The notes under the pieces: model-generated
Databases searched by the model: none
Told to the model about the DNA's origin: nothing
Seen by the model: the letters and a program-made list of their open reading frames with translations, nothing else
Program-made: the position numbers and the translations under genes
NCBI RefSeq assembly: GCF_014648435.1
Contig: NZ_BMRC01000013.1
Coordinates: 124,001 to 188,000 of the forward strand
DNA: 64,000 nt
Origin: Nonomuraea spiralis
GTDB taxonomy: Bacteria; Actinomycetota; Actinomycetes; Streptosporangiales; Streptosporangiaceae
Reading direction: 5' to 3'
Shown here: one piece after another, positions 16,400 to 27,527 of the stretch
How the letters are laid out: each line of letters opens with the position of its first letter
Position numbering within the stretch: the first letter of the stretch is position 1

Positions 16400-17920
16400 A
16401 TGAAGGCGGCTCGGTATTTGTTCTGGCTGGCCTGGGCGCAGAAGGGCCGGGTCGCGCTGGGCGCGATGCTGGGGACCCTTTGGATGGTGGGCCTGACGCT
16501 CCCGCCGTACCTGCTGTCCAGGGCGATCGACGACGGCCTGGCGTCCGGCTGGGTGCTGGCGCTGCTCGGCGCGGGCCTGGTCAACGCCTGGCTGGCGATG
16601 TTGCGGCACCGTACGATGACCAAGATCCGCATGGACGCCAACTTCCGCACCGTGCGCGCCCTGGTCGAGCAGATCAACAAGCTGGGCGCCGACCTGCCCA
16701 AACGCGCCTCGACGGGCGACGTGGTGACGATCGGCATCGGCGACGTCATCACCATCGCCGCCTCGCTGACGGTGACCGGCCCCGGCGTGGGCGCGGTGAT
16801 CAGCTACGGCGTGGTGGCGGCGCTGCTGCTGCGGGTCTCCGTGGTGCTGGCCGTGGTGGTGCTGCTGGGCGTGCCGCTGCTGGCGCTCGTGCTCGGGCCG
16901 CTGCTCGGCCGGCTGATGAAGGTGCAGAACGGCTACCGCGAGAACCAGGGCAGGCTGACCACCCGCCTGGTCGACCTGATCGAGGGGCTGCGGGTGCTCA
17001 ACGCCTTCGGCGGCAAGGACACCTACGCCGAACGCTACCGCGCCGACTCGGCGAGCCTGCGCGAGCAGGGTTACCGGGTGGCGTCCCTGACGAGCTGGAT
17101 CGGCGCGCTCGGCGCCGGACTGCCCGCGCTGTTCCTGGCCGCCGTCACCTGGCTGGGCGCCCGCCTGGCCGCCGAGGGGACGATCACGGTGGGCGAGCTG
17201 GTCGGCGTGTACGGGTACATCGCCGTGCTGGTGGTGCCCGTCTCCTTCTTCATCGAGGGCAGCTTCCAGATCAGCCACGGCCTGGTCGCCGCCCGCCAGG
17301 TCACCCGCTTCCTCGCGCTGCGCCCCGGGGAACGATCCGGTCCCGCCGGGCCGGAGATCGCGCAGGGGAGCCTGGTGGGGCTGGCCGGCGCCCGGCCCGA
17401 GGAGAGCGTGGCGCTGCTCGAAAGGCTGGGCGGGTTCGACGGCACCTCCCTGATCGCCGACCACGACGCCGCCCTGTTCGCCGGCACGCTGCGCGAGGTC
17501 CTCCAGGGCCGGGGCGAGGCGGACGACGAGGCCGTCCACCGCGCCGTGCACGTCGCCGCGGCGCAGGACGTGGTCGCCGGGCTGCGCCACGGGCTCGACT
17601 CGGTGATCGAACCCGGCGGGCGCAACCTGTCGGGCGGCCAGCGGCAGCGCGTGCGCCTGGCCCGGGCCCTGCTGGCCGAGCCCGAGGTGCTGCTGGCCGT
17701 GGAGCCCACCTCCGCGCTCGACGCGCATACCGAGTCCCTCCTGGCAGGGCGCCTCCGTACGGCCCGCGCCGGCCGTACGACGGTCGTGGCCACCACCTCG
17801 CCGCTGCTGCTCGCCCAGGCCGACCAGGTGCTGTTCATCGAGGACGGGCAGGTGGCCGCCACCGGCACCCACCGAGAGCTGATGGAGTCCACCCCCGCCT
17901 ACCGATCGCTGCTCGCATGA
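16400..17920 (+). CDS. ABC exporter half-transporter with a degenerate ATPase domain lacking Walker A
   Basis: A 506-residue protein with an N-terminal six-helix exporter membrane domain (residues about 1-300) and a shortened nucleotide-binding domain. The P-loop is missing altogether: the region after RFLALRPGE has no GxxGxGK[ST]. The Q-loop Gln and the H-loop His (VATTSPLL) are also lost, and the Walker B Asp is replaced (LLAVEPTSALD). The signature LSGGQRQR (about residue 411) and D-loop SALD are intact. The following gene overlaps by ATGA and has the reverse pattern, so the two should form a heterodimer with one working ATP site. The ATG at 16400 follows a TAGCGT-like -10 closely and may be leaderless; 16349 is an alternative start. 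Confidence 0.87.
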   Translation: MKAARYLFWLAWAQKGRVALGAMLGTLWMVGLTLPPYLLSRAIDDGLASGWVLALLGAGLVNAWLAMLRHRTMTKIRMDANFRTVRALVEQINKLGADLPKRASTGDVVTIGIGDVITIAASLTVTGPGVGAVISYGVVAALLLRVSVVLAVVVLLGVPLLALVLGPLLGRLMKVQNGYRENQGRLTTRLVDLIEGLRVLNAFGGKDTYAERYRADSASLREQGYRVASLTSWIGALGAGLPALFLAAVTWLGARLAAEGTITVGELVGVYGYIAVLVVPVSFFIEGSFQISHGLVAARQVTRFLALRPGERSGPAGPEIAQGSLVGLAGARPEESVALLERLGGFDGTSLIADHDAALFAGTLREVLQGRGEADDEAVHRAVHVAAAQDVVAGLRHGLDSVIEPGGRNLSGGQRQRVRLARALLAEPEVLLAVEPTSALDAHTESLLAGRLRTARAGRTTVVATTSPLLLAQADQVLFIEDGQVAATGTHRELMESTPAYRSLLA

Positions 17921-19656
17921 ACCGCGACCTGCCCGTCGCCGACCCCCGGCAGGTACGGCGGGCCGCCCTGCGCCTGGTCGGGCGCGACATGCCGGGCTTC
18001 ACCGCGACGCTGCTGCTCAACAGCCTCGCGGCGGCCGCGGCGCTGGTCAGCCCGTGGTTGCTGGGCGACATCGTCGACGTCATCAGCGCCGGAGGCGCGG
18101 TCGACCTGCTCGCCGCGATCGCCGTGGGCGCGGCGCTGGCCCAGCTGATCCTGTCCAGGTACGCCGAGAAGATCGGCACCCGCTTCAGCGAGCGTGTCCA
18201 GGAACACATCCGCTCCGAACTCCTGGACCGCGTACTGGCCCTGCCCGCCGCCACGGTCGAGCACATCCGCACCGGCGACCTGACCGCCCGCGGAACCACC
18301 GACGTGGCCCTTGTCGGCCGCACCCTGCGTGACGCCGCACCCGCGATCCTCGTCTCGAGCCTCCAGGCGCTCTTCCTGATCGTCGCCGTGTTCCTGGTCG
18401 ACCCGGCCCTGGGCGCGGCGGGCCTGCTCGCGCTGGCCGGCATCGTGGCCGCCTCCCGCTGGTACCTTCGCCGCGCCCGTACCGCCTACCTGGAGGAAGG
18501 CGCCGCCCGCTCGGAGCTGGCCGAGCACCTGGCCGCCAACGCCGCGGGCGCCCGTACCATCGAGGCCCTGGGCCTCCAGGTCAAGCGCGCGCGGGCGGCG
18601 GAACAGGTGATCGAGCGCAGCCGGGTCGCTCAGCTGCGGACCCTGTTCCTGCGCAGTGTGCTGTGGCCCTCGGTGGAGGTCTCCTCGCTCCTGCCGCCCG
18701 TGCTGGTCCTGCTGCTCGGCGGGATGCTCCTGGACCGCGGCCAGGTCACGCTGGGCGCGGTCGTCACCTGCGTGCTCTACCTGCGCCAGCTCGGCCAGCC
18801 GATCGAGACGGTCCTGATCTGGCTGGAGCAGCTGCAGAGCAGCGGCGCCTCCTTCGCCAGGATCGAGGGTCTCGCGACCCCGGCGCGGGAGGAGGTCGCC
18901 GCCGCGGCGCCGCAGGGCGACCGCATCGAGGCGCGCGGCGTGCACTTCGCCTACGAAGGCGGCGACGACGTGGTCACCGGCGTCGATCTGACCGTACGGC
19001 CCGGCGAGCGCCTGGCCGTCGTCGGCCCCTCGGGAGCCGGGAAGTCCACCCTGGGCAAGCTGCTGGCCGGCATCGACCGGCCCCGCCTGGGCACGGTCAC
19101 CGTCGGCTCGGTGCCCGTCGCCGACCTCTCTCCCACACGGCTGCGCGAGCACGTCGTCCTGGTCACCCAGGAACAGCACCTGTTCCTCGGCACCGTACGC
19201 GACAACCTGCTGCTGGCGGATCCGGCGGCCGACGACGACCGCCTGGGCAAGGCGCTGGCGGCGGTCGGCGCCGACTGGGTCGCCTCGCTCGACGACGAGC
19301 TGGGGACCCAGTCGTCCGGCGCCGCCCTCGGCCCCGACCGGGCCCAGCAGCTCGCCCTGGCCAGGGTCATCCTGGCCGACCCGCACACCGTCATCCTCGA
19401 CGAGGCCACCGCCATGCTCGACCCCCGTACGGCCAGGCGCGCCGAACGCTCGCTCGCCGCCGTCCTGGAAGGGCGGACCGTCATCGCGATCGCCCACCGC
19501 CTGCACACGGCCCGGGACGCCGACCGGGTGGCGGTCATGGACAACGGCCGGGTGGTGGAGGTCGGAGCCCACGACGAGCTGATCGCGGCGGGTGGCGTGT
19601 ACGAGGCGCTGTGGAGATCGTGGCACGGCTCACGGGGCGTCGACGCCGAGTTGTGA
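17917..19656 (+). CDS. ABC exporter half-transporter, catalytic partner
   Basis: A 579-residue protein with an exporter membrane domain (about 1-310) and a nucleotide-binding domain with Walker A GPSGAGKST (about 370-378), Q-loop VTQEQ, Walker B VILDEAT with the catalytic Glu (about 492) and switch His (IAIAHRLHT). Its own signature motif is degenerate: where LSGGQ is expected the sequence reads ALGPDRAQQ. Paired with the preceding protein, its Walker A/B and His would face that protein's intact LSGGQ, giving a single competent site. The start overlaps the previous stop (ATGA). The exported substrate is unknown; lipid, peptide or drug are all possible. Confidence 0.92.
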   Translation: MNRDLPVADPRQVRRAALRLVGRDMPGFTATLLLNSLAAAAALVSPWLLGDIVDVISAGGAVDLLAAIAVGAALAQLILSRYAEKIGTRFSERVQEHIRSELLDRVLALPAATVEHIRTGDLTARGTTDVALVGRTLRDAAPAILVSSLQALFLIVAVFLVDPALGAAGLLALAGIVAASRWYLRRARTAYLEEGAARSELAEHLAANAAGARTIEALGLQVKRARAAEQVIERSRVAQLRTLFLRSVLWPSVEVSSLLPPVLVLLLGGMLLDRGQVTLGAVVTCVLYLRQLGQPIETVLIWLEQLQSSGASFARIEGLATPAREEVAAAAPQGDRIEARGVHFAYEGGDDVVTGVDLTVRPGERLAVVGPSGAGKSTLGKLLAGIDRPRLGTVTVGSVPVADLSPTRLREHVVLVTQEQHLFLGTVRDNLLLADPAADDDRLGKALAAVGADWVASLDDELGTQSSGAALGPDRAQQLALARVILADPHTVILDEATAMLDPRTARRAERSLAAVLEGRTVIAIAHRLHTARDADRVAVMDNGRVVEVGAHDELIAAGGVYEALWRSWHGSRGVDAEL

Positions 19657-19738
19657 TCTTCCTCGTCCGCGGCCGGAATTTCCCGGCTCCGGCGCTGGTT
19701 GGCCGGGGTGATCGTCCGTTTTCGATGAGGAGAATCCC

Positions 19739-20194
19739 ATGAACGACCACCCCGACGCCCCGGCCGTACGTCAGCTCCGGCTGGTCGTCGAGGCGGAGGA
19801 CTACGAGGCGGCCCTGGCCTTCTACCGGGACGTGCTCGGCCTGACCGAGGAGGCCGCCTATTCCTCCGGCGACGGCGCCCGCGTGACGATCCTCGACGCG
19901 GGCCGGGCCACGCTGGAGATCGCGAACCCGGCGCAGAAGAAGATGATCGACGACGTCGAGGTGGGGCGGCAGGTCGCGCCGAAGATGCGGGTCGCGTTCG
20001 AGGTGGACGACTCCCGCGCGACCACCGACCGCCTGGTGTCGGCGGGCGCGACCGAGGTGGCCCCGCCCACCCTCACGCCCTGGCAGTCGCTCAACTCCCG
20101 TCTCGACGCGCCCGCCGGGCTGCACATCACCGTCTTCCAGGAGCTCGCCCCGCTGGAGGAACGCGAGAAGATGGAGGGCTTCGGCACCTCCTGA
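19739..20194 (+). CDS. VOC family (glyoxalase/bleomycin-resistance-like) protein
   Basis: A 151-residue protein with the paired beta-alpha-beta-beta-beta modules of the vicinal-oxygen-chelate fold. It has the FYRDVLGL motif near residue 30, a second half starting RVAFEVDDSRATTDRLVSAGA, and ends with LHITVFQEL, where the metal-binding Glu of the fold is expected. GAGGAG stands 6 bases before the ATG. It follows the ABC pair by about 80 bp and could be co-transcribed. Family members include dioxygenases, glyoxalases and drug-binding resistance proteins; nothing here decides between them. Confidence 0.85.
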   Translation: MNDHPDAPAVRQLRLVVEAEDYEAALAFYRDVLGLTEEAAYSSGDGARVTILDAGRATLEIANPAQKKMIDDVEVGRQVAPKMRVAFEVDDSRATTDRLVSAGATEVAPPTLTPWQSLNSRLDAPAGLHITVFQELAPLEEREKMEGFGTS

Positions 20195-20222
20195 CGGCCT
20201 CAGGCAGCTTCCGGCCGGCGGC

Positions 20223-20813
20223 TCACCGGCCCGAGGGGCGGGCGCGTACGTGCAGGCGCTCGCCCTGGGGGCCGAACAGCGCGAGCACCTCGGTCGGCTC
20301 CGAGGTGGGATTGGCGAAGGCGTGCGGCACCCGCGTGTCGAACTCGGCCACCTCGCCCGCCGTCAGCAGCACGTCGTGCTCGCCGAGCAGCAGGCGCAGC
20401 CGTCCCGACAACACGTACAGCCATTCGTAGCCCTCGTGGACCTGCTGCTCGTACTCGCCGTGAGGCCAGCCCGGCGGGTAGATCTGCTTGTACGCCTGCA
20501 TCCCGCCCGGACGCCGGCTCAACGGGATGTACGTCATCCCGTGCCGCGACAACGGCCGCAGATGCACCCTCGGATCGCCGGTCGGCGGCGCGTCGATCAG
20601 CTCGTCCAGCGGCACCTGGTGGGCCCGCGCCAGCGACAGCAGCAACTCCAGCGTGGGCCTGCGCCCGCCGGACTCCAGCCGCGACAGCGTGCTGACCGAG
20701 ATCCCGGTGGCCTCGGCGAGTTGGGCCAGCGTCACCCCCCGCCGCTGCCGCAACGCCCGCAGCCGCGGCCCGACCGCCCGCAGGACCTCCTCCAGCTCCG
20801 GTGTGTCCTCCAT
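20223..20813 (-). CDS. XRE family regulator with C-terminal cupin sensor domain
   Basis: A 196-residue protein. The N-terminal helix-turn-helix (LRALRQRRGVTLAQLAEATGISVSTLSRLE) and C-terminal cupin barrel (EGYEWLYVLSGRLRLLLGE, then VPHAFANP) are the standard layout of small-molecule-sensing regulators such as PuuR/SutR-like proteins. It is divergent from the flavoprotein-methyltransferase fusion and probably controls it and itself. The ATG at 20813 is preferred because a TTGACA -35-like sequence lies at 20850-20845, which would leave a leaderless start near here. An ATG at 20843 would place the operator-like repeat inside the gene. Confidence 0.88.
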   Translation of the reverse strand: MEDTPELEEVLRAVGPRLRALRQRRGVTLAQLAEATGISVSTLSRLESGGRRPTLELLLSLARAHQVPLDELIDAPPTGDPRVHLRPLSRHGMTYIPLSRRPGGMQAYKQIYPPGWPHGEYEQQVHEGYEWLYVLSGRLRLLLGEHDVLLTAGEVAEFDTRVPHAFANPTSEPTEVLALFGPQGERLHVRARPSGR

Positions 20814-20822
20814 GGGCCCAGC

Positions 20823-20850
20823 TTGCCATTTCGGCAACGACATTTGTCAA
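20823..20850 (-). promoter_or_regulatory. Candidate promoter and operator of the XRE-cupin gene
   Basis: On the minus strand TTGACA (20850-20845) is followed by the inverted repeat TTGCC-GAAAT-GGCAA (20837-20823), which would overlap the -10 region. A regulator bound here would block its own transcription and could affect the divergent gene starting at 20903. Confidence 0.45.
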
Positions 20851-20902
20851 ACCGTCCGCGCGGCCCGCACAGTGTGCCATCGGCGCATCTCTGGAGGAAC
20901 TG

Positions 20903-22474
20903 ATGGACGACACGTACGACGTGGTGGTGATCGGCGGCGGCGCGGCCGGGCTGAGCGGGGCCCTGACCCTGAGCCGGGCCCGCCGCCGGGTGCTGGTGAT
21001 CGACGAGGGCCGGCCGCGCAACGCCCCGGCCGAGGGTGTGCACGTCTACCTGGGCCGCGAGGGCACTCCGCCCCTGGAGCTGCTGGCCGCCGGCCGCGAC
21101 GAGGTGACCGGTTACGGCGGCGAGATCGTCACCGGCACCGCCGTCGAGGCCGAACGCCTGGACGACGGCGGCTTCCGCGTGCGGCTCGCCGACGGGTCCG
21201 CGGTCGCGGCGGACCGGCTGCTGGTCACCACGGGCCTGGTGGACGAGCTGCCCGACCTGCCCGGTGTGGCAGAGAGGTGGGGCCGCGAGGTGCTGCACTG
21301 CCCGTACTGCCACGGGTGGGAGGTACGCGACCAGCCGATCGGCGTACTGGCCGCCGGGTCGCTCGCCACGCACCAGGCGCTGCTGTGGCGGCAGTGGAGC
21401 GCGGAGGTGACCCTCTTCACCCACACCGCCCCGCCGCCCGGTGCGGACGACCTCGCCAAGCTGGCCGCCCGCGGCGTCACGGTCGTCGAGGGGCGCGTCA
21501 CCGGCCTGTCGCCGGACTCCGGCCCGCTCACCGGCGTCACCCTGGAGAACGGCGACGTCGTCCCCTGCCGCGCCTTCGTCGTCGCACCCCGCTTCGCCGC
21601 CCGTTCGGCCCTGCTGGAGGATCTCGGCGTCGAGACGGCCGAGCAGCTCATGCACGGGCACGTGATGGGCACCCACGTGGTCGCCGGCCCGGCCGGAGCG
21701 ACGAACGTGCCCGGCGTGTGGGTCGCCGGGAACGTGGCCGACCTGGGCGAGAACGCCATCGGCGCGGCCGCGTCGGGCGTCAGGGCGGCGGCGGCCGTCA
21801 ACGCCGACCTGATCGAGGAGGAGGCCCGCCGGGCCGTGGCCGCCCATGCCGCGCCGGTCTCCGGCGAGCGGTTCTGGGACGAGCGCTACAGCGGGTCCGA
21901 ACGCGTCTGGAGCGGCAACCCCAACGCCCGCCTGGTCGAGGAGGTCGCGGACCTGGCCCCCGGCACCGCGCTGGAACTGGGCTGCGGCGAGGGCGCCGAC
22001 GCCGTGTGGCTCGCCCGCCGCGGCTGGCGGGTCACCGCCGCCGACGTCTCCGGCGTGGCCCTGGCCCGCGCCGCCGCGCACGCCGCGGACGAGGGCCTGG
22101 CCGCGCGCATCGACTGGCAGCGCCACGACCTGGCCGAGTCCTTCCCCGACGGCGCGTACGACCTGGTCACCGCGAGCTACCTGCACTCGCCCGCCGAGCT
22201 GTCGCGCGAGAAGGTCCTGCGGGCCGCCGCCGCGGCCGTCGCGCCCGGTGGCCAGCTCCTGGTGATCGGGCACGCCGGCATGCCGCCGTGGGAGCCCGAG
22301 GCCCACCCCGGCCTGCGCCTGCCCACCCCGGGGGAGGTGCTCGACGCGCTGGAGCTCGCCGAGGGCGAGTGGGAAGTGGTGCGGGCCGAGGAGTTCGAAC
22401 GTACCCAGACCGGTCCCGACGGGCGACCGGCCACCCGCACCGACAACGTGCTGAGGGTACGGCGGCTCCCCTGA
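20903..22474 (+). CDS. Bifunctional fusion: thioredoxin-reductase-like flavoprotein + class I SAM methyltransferase
   Basis: A 523-residue fusion. Residues 1-310 are a thioredoxin-reductase-like FAD protein: the FAD-binding GGGAAGLSG, the redox pair CPYC in HCPYCHGWEVRD, and a second FAD motif ending VWVAGNVAD. The NADPH-domain motif is altered (AAGSLATHQA rather than GGGDSA). Residues about 325-523 are a TehB-like methyltransferase (ERFWDERYSG, SAM motif ALELGCGEGADAVWLARRGW, then VTAADVSG). GGAGG before the ATG fixes the start. Fusing a dithiol flavoenzyme to a methyltransferase suggests that a thiol or chalcogen group is reduced or oxidised and then methylated; this is inference. It is controlled, probably, by the divergent XRE-cupin regulator. 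Confidence 0.9.
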   Translation: MDDTYDVVVIGGGAAGLSGALTLSRARRRVLVIDEGRPRNAPAEGVHVYLGREGTPPLELLAAGRDEVTGYGGEIVTGTAVEAERLDDGGFRVRLADGSAVAADRLLVTTGLVDELPDLPGVAERWGREVLHCPYCHGWEVRDQPIGVLAAGSLATHQALLWRQWSAEVTLFTHTAPPPGADDLAKLAARGVTVVEGRVTGLSPDSGPLTGVTLENGDVVPCRAFVVAPRFAARSALLEDLGVETAEQLMHGHVMGTHVVAGPAGATNVPGVWVAGNVADLGENAIGAAASGVRAAAAVNADLIEEEARRAVAAHAAPVSGERFWDERYSGSERVWSGNPNARLVEEVADLAPGTALELGCGEGADAVWLARRGWRVTAADVSGVALARAAAHAADEGLAARIDWQRHDLAESFPDGAYDLVTASYLHSPAELSREKVLRAAAAAVAPGGQLLVIGHAGMPPWEPEAHPGLRLPTPGEVLDALELAEGEWEVVRAEEFERTQTGPDGRPATRTDNVLRVRRLP

Positions 22475-22533
22475 CCGGCGCGGTCAGCGGCGGCGGTCGC
22501 TCGTCCCGGCGCGCGCTGTCCGGAGGCCGGGAC

Positions 22534-23214
22534 TCACCGGAGCGGGGCGGGGGTGGCGTCCTCAAGGCGGGTGACGGCGCCGGCCAGGTCGTGGAAGGCG
22601 TCGATGAAGGCGTCGACCGGGTGGGGGGCGAAGTCGGCGGGCTCGCGCAGCCCGCTCTGCATGCAGGCCACGAAACGCAGGCCGGCGCCCGTGGCCGCCT
22701 GGGCGTCGGTGGGGGAGTCGCCGACGTACAGGCACTCGCGGGGGTCGCGGCCGGTCTCGGCCAGCAGCTCGTCGAAGGCGCGCGGGTCGGGCTTGCCGAA
22801 GCGGGTGTTGCCCGCGTGGTAGACGGCCGCGAGCCGGCCGTCGAGCACGTGACCCGGCGCCGTCAGGTGCTCCATCTCGGCCTCGGTGCGCGAGGTCAGC
22901 AGCATGACCTCGCGCCCGGCGGCGTTCAGCTCGTCGATCGTACGCAGGTTCGCCTGGGGCACGACGTCGACCCGCCCGGCCGCCGCGTACTCGCGCAGCA
23001 GCGTGTGGTGCACGGCGAGGTAGGCGGCCAGGTCGAGGCCGGGCGAGCGCATCGGCATCGCCTCGTGCAGCGGCCGGCCCCACGTGGCCACGTGCGCGGC
23101 CCTGGACATGGGGTCGCGGCCGATGCGCGCCAGGGCCTCGTTCTCCAGCTCGAAGCACGCGGCCTCGGTGAGGCACAACGTGTCGTCCACATCAACCACC
23201 ACGGTACGGATCAC
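22534..23214 (-). CDS. HAD superfamily hydrolase (phosphatase-like)
   Basis: A 226-residue HAD protein from a GTG at 23214. Motif I is DVDDTLC at residues 8-14 (nucleophile Asp and general acid Asp), motif II LLTSRT, motif III GKPDPRAF and motif IV VGDSPTDAQAA. A helical cap sits between motifs I and II. The sequence groups with phosphoglycolate phosphatase/beta-phosphoglucomutase-like enzymes, but the substrate cannot be read from it. It lies between the fusion gene (convergent) and the subtilase gene (same strand, 80 bp away) with no clear operon partner. Confidence 0.88.
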   Translation of the reverse strand: MIRTVVVDVDDTLCLTEAACFELENEALARIGRDPMSRAAHVATWGRPLHEAMPMRSPGLDLAAYLAVHHTLLREYAAAGRVDVVPQANLRTIDELNAAGREVMLLTSRTEAEMEHLTAPGHVLDGRLAAVYHAGNTRFGKPDPRAFDELLAETGRDPRECLYVGDSPTDAQAATGAGLRFVACMQSGLREPADFAPHPVDAFIDAFHDLAGAVTRLEDATPAPLR

Positions 23215-23294
23215 AGGCCACACGATAACCGTGCCCGCGACGGTGCCCGTGAGGTGGAGCCGGAGAACGGAGGGCGCGCACCGGCCGCCGCCGG

Positions 23295-26243
<2,949 letters not shown>

Positions 26244-26347
26244 TGCTCCTCAAGGGGGGATGAGCCTGGTCACCCGTCCGGGGAGGATCACCGGAGGGCC
26301 GTCATGGAGTCAAGCGCCCAGTGGAGATCAGTGTCGAGATATAGTGC

Positions 26348-26386
26348 TGACATTTTCGGCCACGTGACCAAAAATGACATTTTCGG
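26348..26386. promoter_or_regulatory. Twin TGACATTTTCGG direct repeats in the protease/regulator promoter
   Basis: TGACATTTTCGG occurs at 26348-26359 and again at 26375-26386, 27 bp apart, in an unusually A/T-rich patch. The second overlaps the inverted repeat AAAATG-A-CATTTT (26371-26383), and CACGTG lies between them. It is probably a regulator binding region for the subtilase gene, the divergent regulator, or both. Confidence 0.5.
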
Positions 26387-26411
26387 ATGGTGCTTCTTGG
26401 GGGACCGGTCT

Positions 26412-27395
26412 GTGCTCGGCGCGGTGGGCGTCCCGGACTTCGACGAACGGCTCTACCGGCTGCTGCTGCGCCGGCCCGGCCTGCGTACGGCGGAGTCCGC
26501 GGCCGCGCTGGGCGTCGGCCCCGCCCGGGTGCGCCCCGCGCTGGCCCGCCTGGCCGAGGCCGGGCTGCTGCGCCGCACCGCGCCCGGCCGGTACGAGGCC
26601 GTGCCGCCGGAGGTGGCGATCGAGTGGCTGGTGGACCGCCGCCGCCTGGAGGCCGAGGCCCGGCTCGCCGCGGTCAGGACGGTCGTGTCGGACTTCGCCC
26701 AGCTCTACCACTCCGGCCGGATGGGGTCCGGGCCCGCGGGCGTCGTGGAGGTCCTGGCCGGGGAGGAGGCCGTCAAGCGGGTGATCACCGAGCTCCAGCG
26801 GACGGTCAGCGTGGAACTGCTCGGCTTCGACCGCCCGCCGTACGTGGGCCGCCCCGACGACTCCCAGGACACCAACGAGTCGGAGCTGGCCGGCACCCGG
26901 CAGTTGCTGGCGCGCGGCGTGGACATCCGCGTGGTCTACTGCGCCGAGTCCCTGGACCGCCCCGGCCGCCTGGAGACCCTGATCCGGCTGGCCGAGGAGG
27001 GCGAGCGGTCCAGGTTCGTCGGCCGCCTGCCGTTCAAGCTGCGCATCGCCGACCGCCGGATCGGCCTGTTCCCGCTGGTGGACGGCGTCTACGACAACAT
27101 CGCGCTGCTGCACCCCTCCCGCCTGCTGGACGCGCTGGTGGAGCTGTTCGACGTCTACTGGGAACGCGGCCGGCCGCTGGCGGGGCTGCCCCGGGCGGCC
27201 CAGGAACGCCCGGCGGAGGCGGACCTGCTCGTCCTGCGCCTGCTCAACGCCGGGCTCAAGGACGAGGCCATCGGCCGGCACCTGGGCGTCAGCGCCAGGA
27301 CGGCGACCCGCAAGATCGCCGCCGTGGTGGAGAGCCTCGGCGTGACCTCCCGCTTCCAGGCGGGCGCGGAGGCCGCCGCCCGCGGCTGGCTCTAG
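26412..27395 (+). CDS. Two-HTH regulator: TrmB-like N-terminus with LuxR-type C-terminus
   Basis: A 327-residue regulator. An N-terminal winged helix (AESAAALGVGPARVRPALARLAEAGLLRR) is followed by a TrmB/phospholipase-D-like middle domain (VKRVITELQRTVSVELLGFDRPP). A C-terminal LuxR-type helix-turn-helix (LLNAGLKDEAIGRHLGVSARTATRKIAAVVESLGV) completes it. Proteins of this layout are common in actinomycetes, often beside secreted-protease or surface-protein genes. I chose the GTG at 26412 (GGGGGA about 7 bases before it) because an earlier ATG at 26304 would put the direct repeats inside the gene. It is divergent from the subtilase gene, which it probably controls; this is inference. Confidence 0.85.
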   Translation: MLGAVGVPDFDERLYRLLLRRPGLRTAESAAALGVGPARVRPALARLAEAGLLRRTAPGRYEAVPPEVAIEWLVDRRRLEAEARLAAVRTVVSDFAQLYHSGRMGSGPAGVVEVLAGEEAVKRVITELQRTVSVELLGFDRPPYVGRPDDSQDTNESELAGTRQLLARGVDIRVVYCAESLDRPGRLETLIRLAEEGERSRFVGRLPFKLRIADRRIGLFPLVDGVYDNIALLHPSRLLDALVELFDVYWERGRPLAGLPRAAQERPAEADLLVLRLLNAGLKDEAIGRHLGVSARTATRKIAAVVESLGVTSRFQAGAEAAARGWL

Positions 27396-27527
27396 AACGC
27401 CCGGCCCGGCGCACATCGGCCGATCTTCGCTTACTGTGCAAATCGGGGGTTGCGCTGCGGGAGAATGTCCTCGCCGGGGCGCACCGGTGCACGGCGTACG
27501 GGGGAATCACGGAGGATGACGTCGAGG

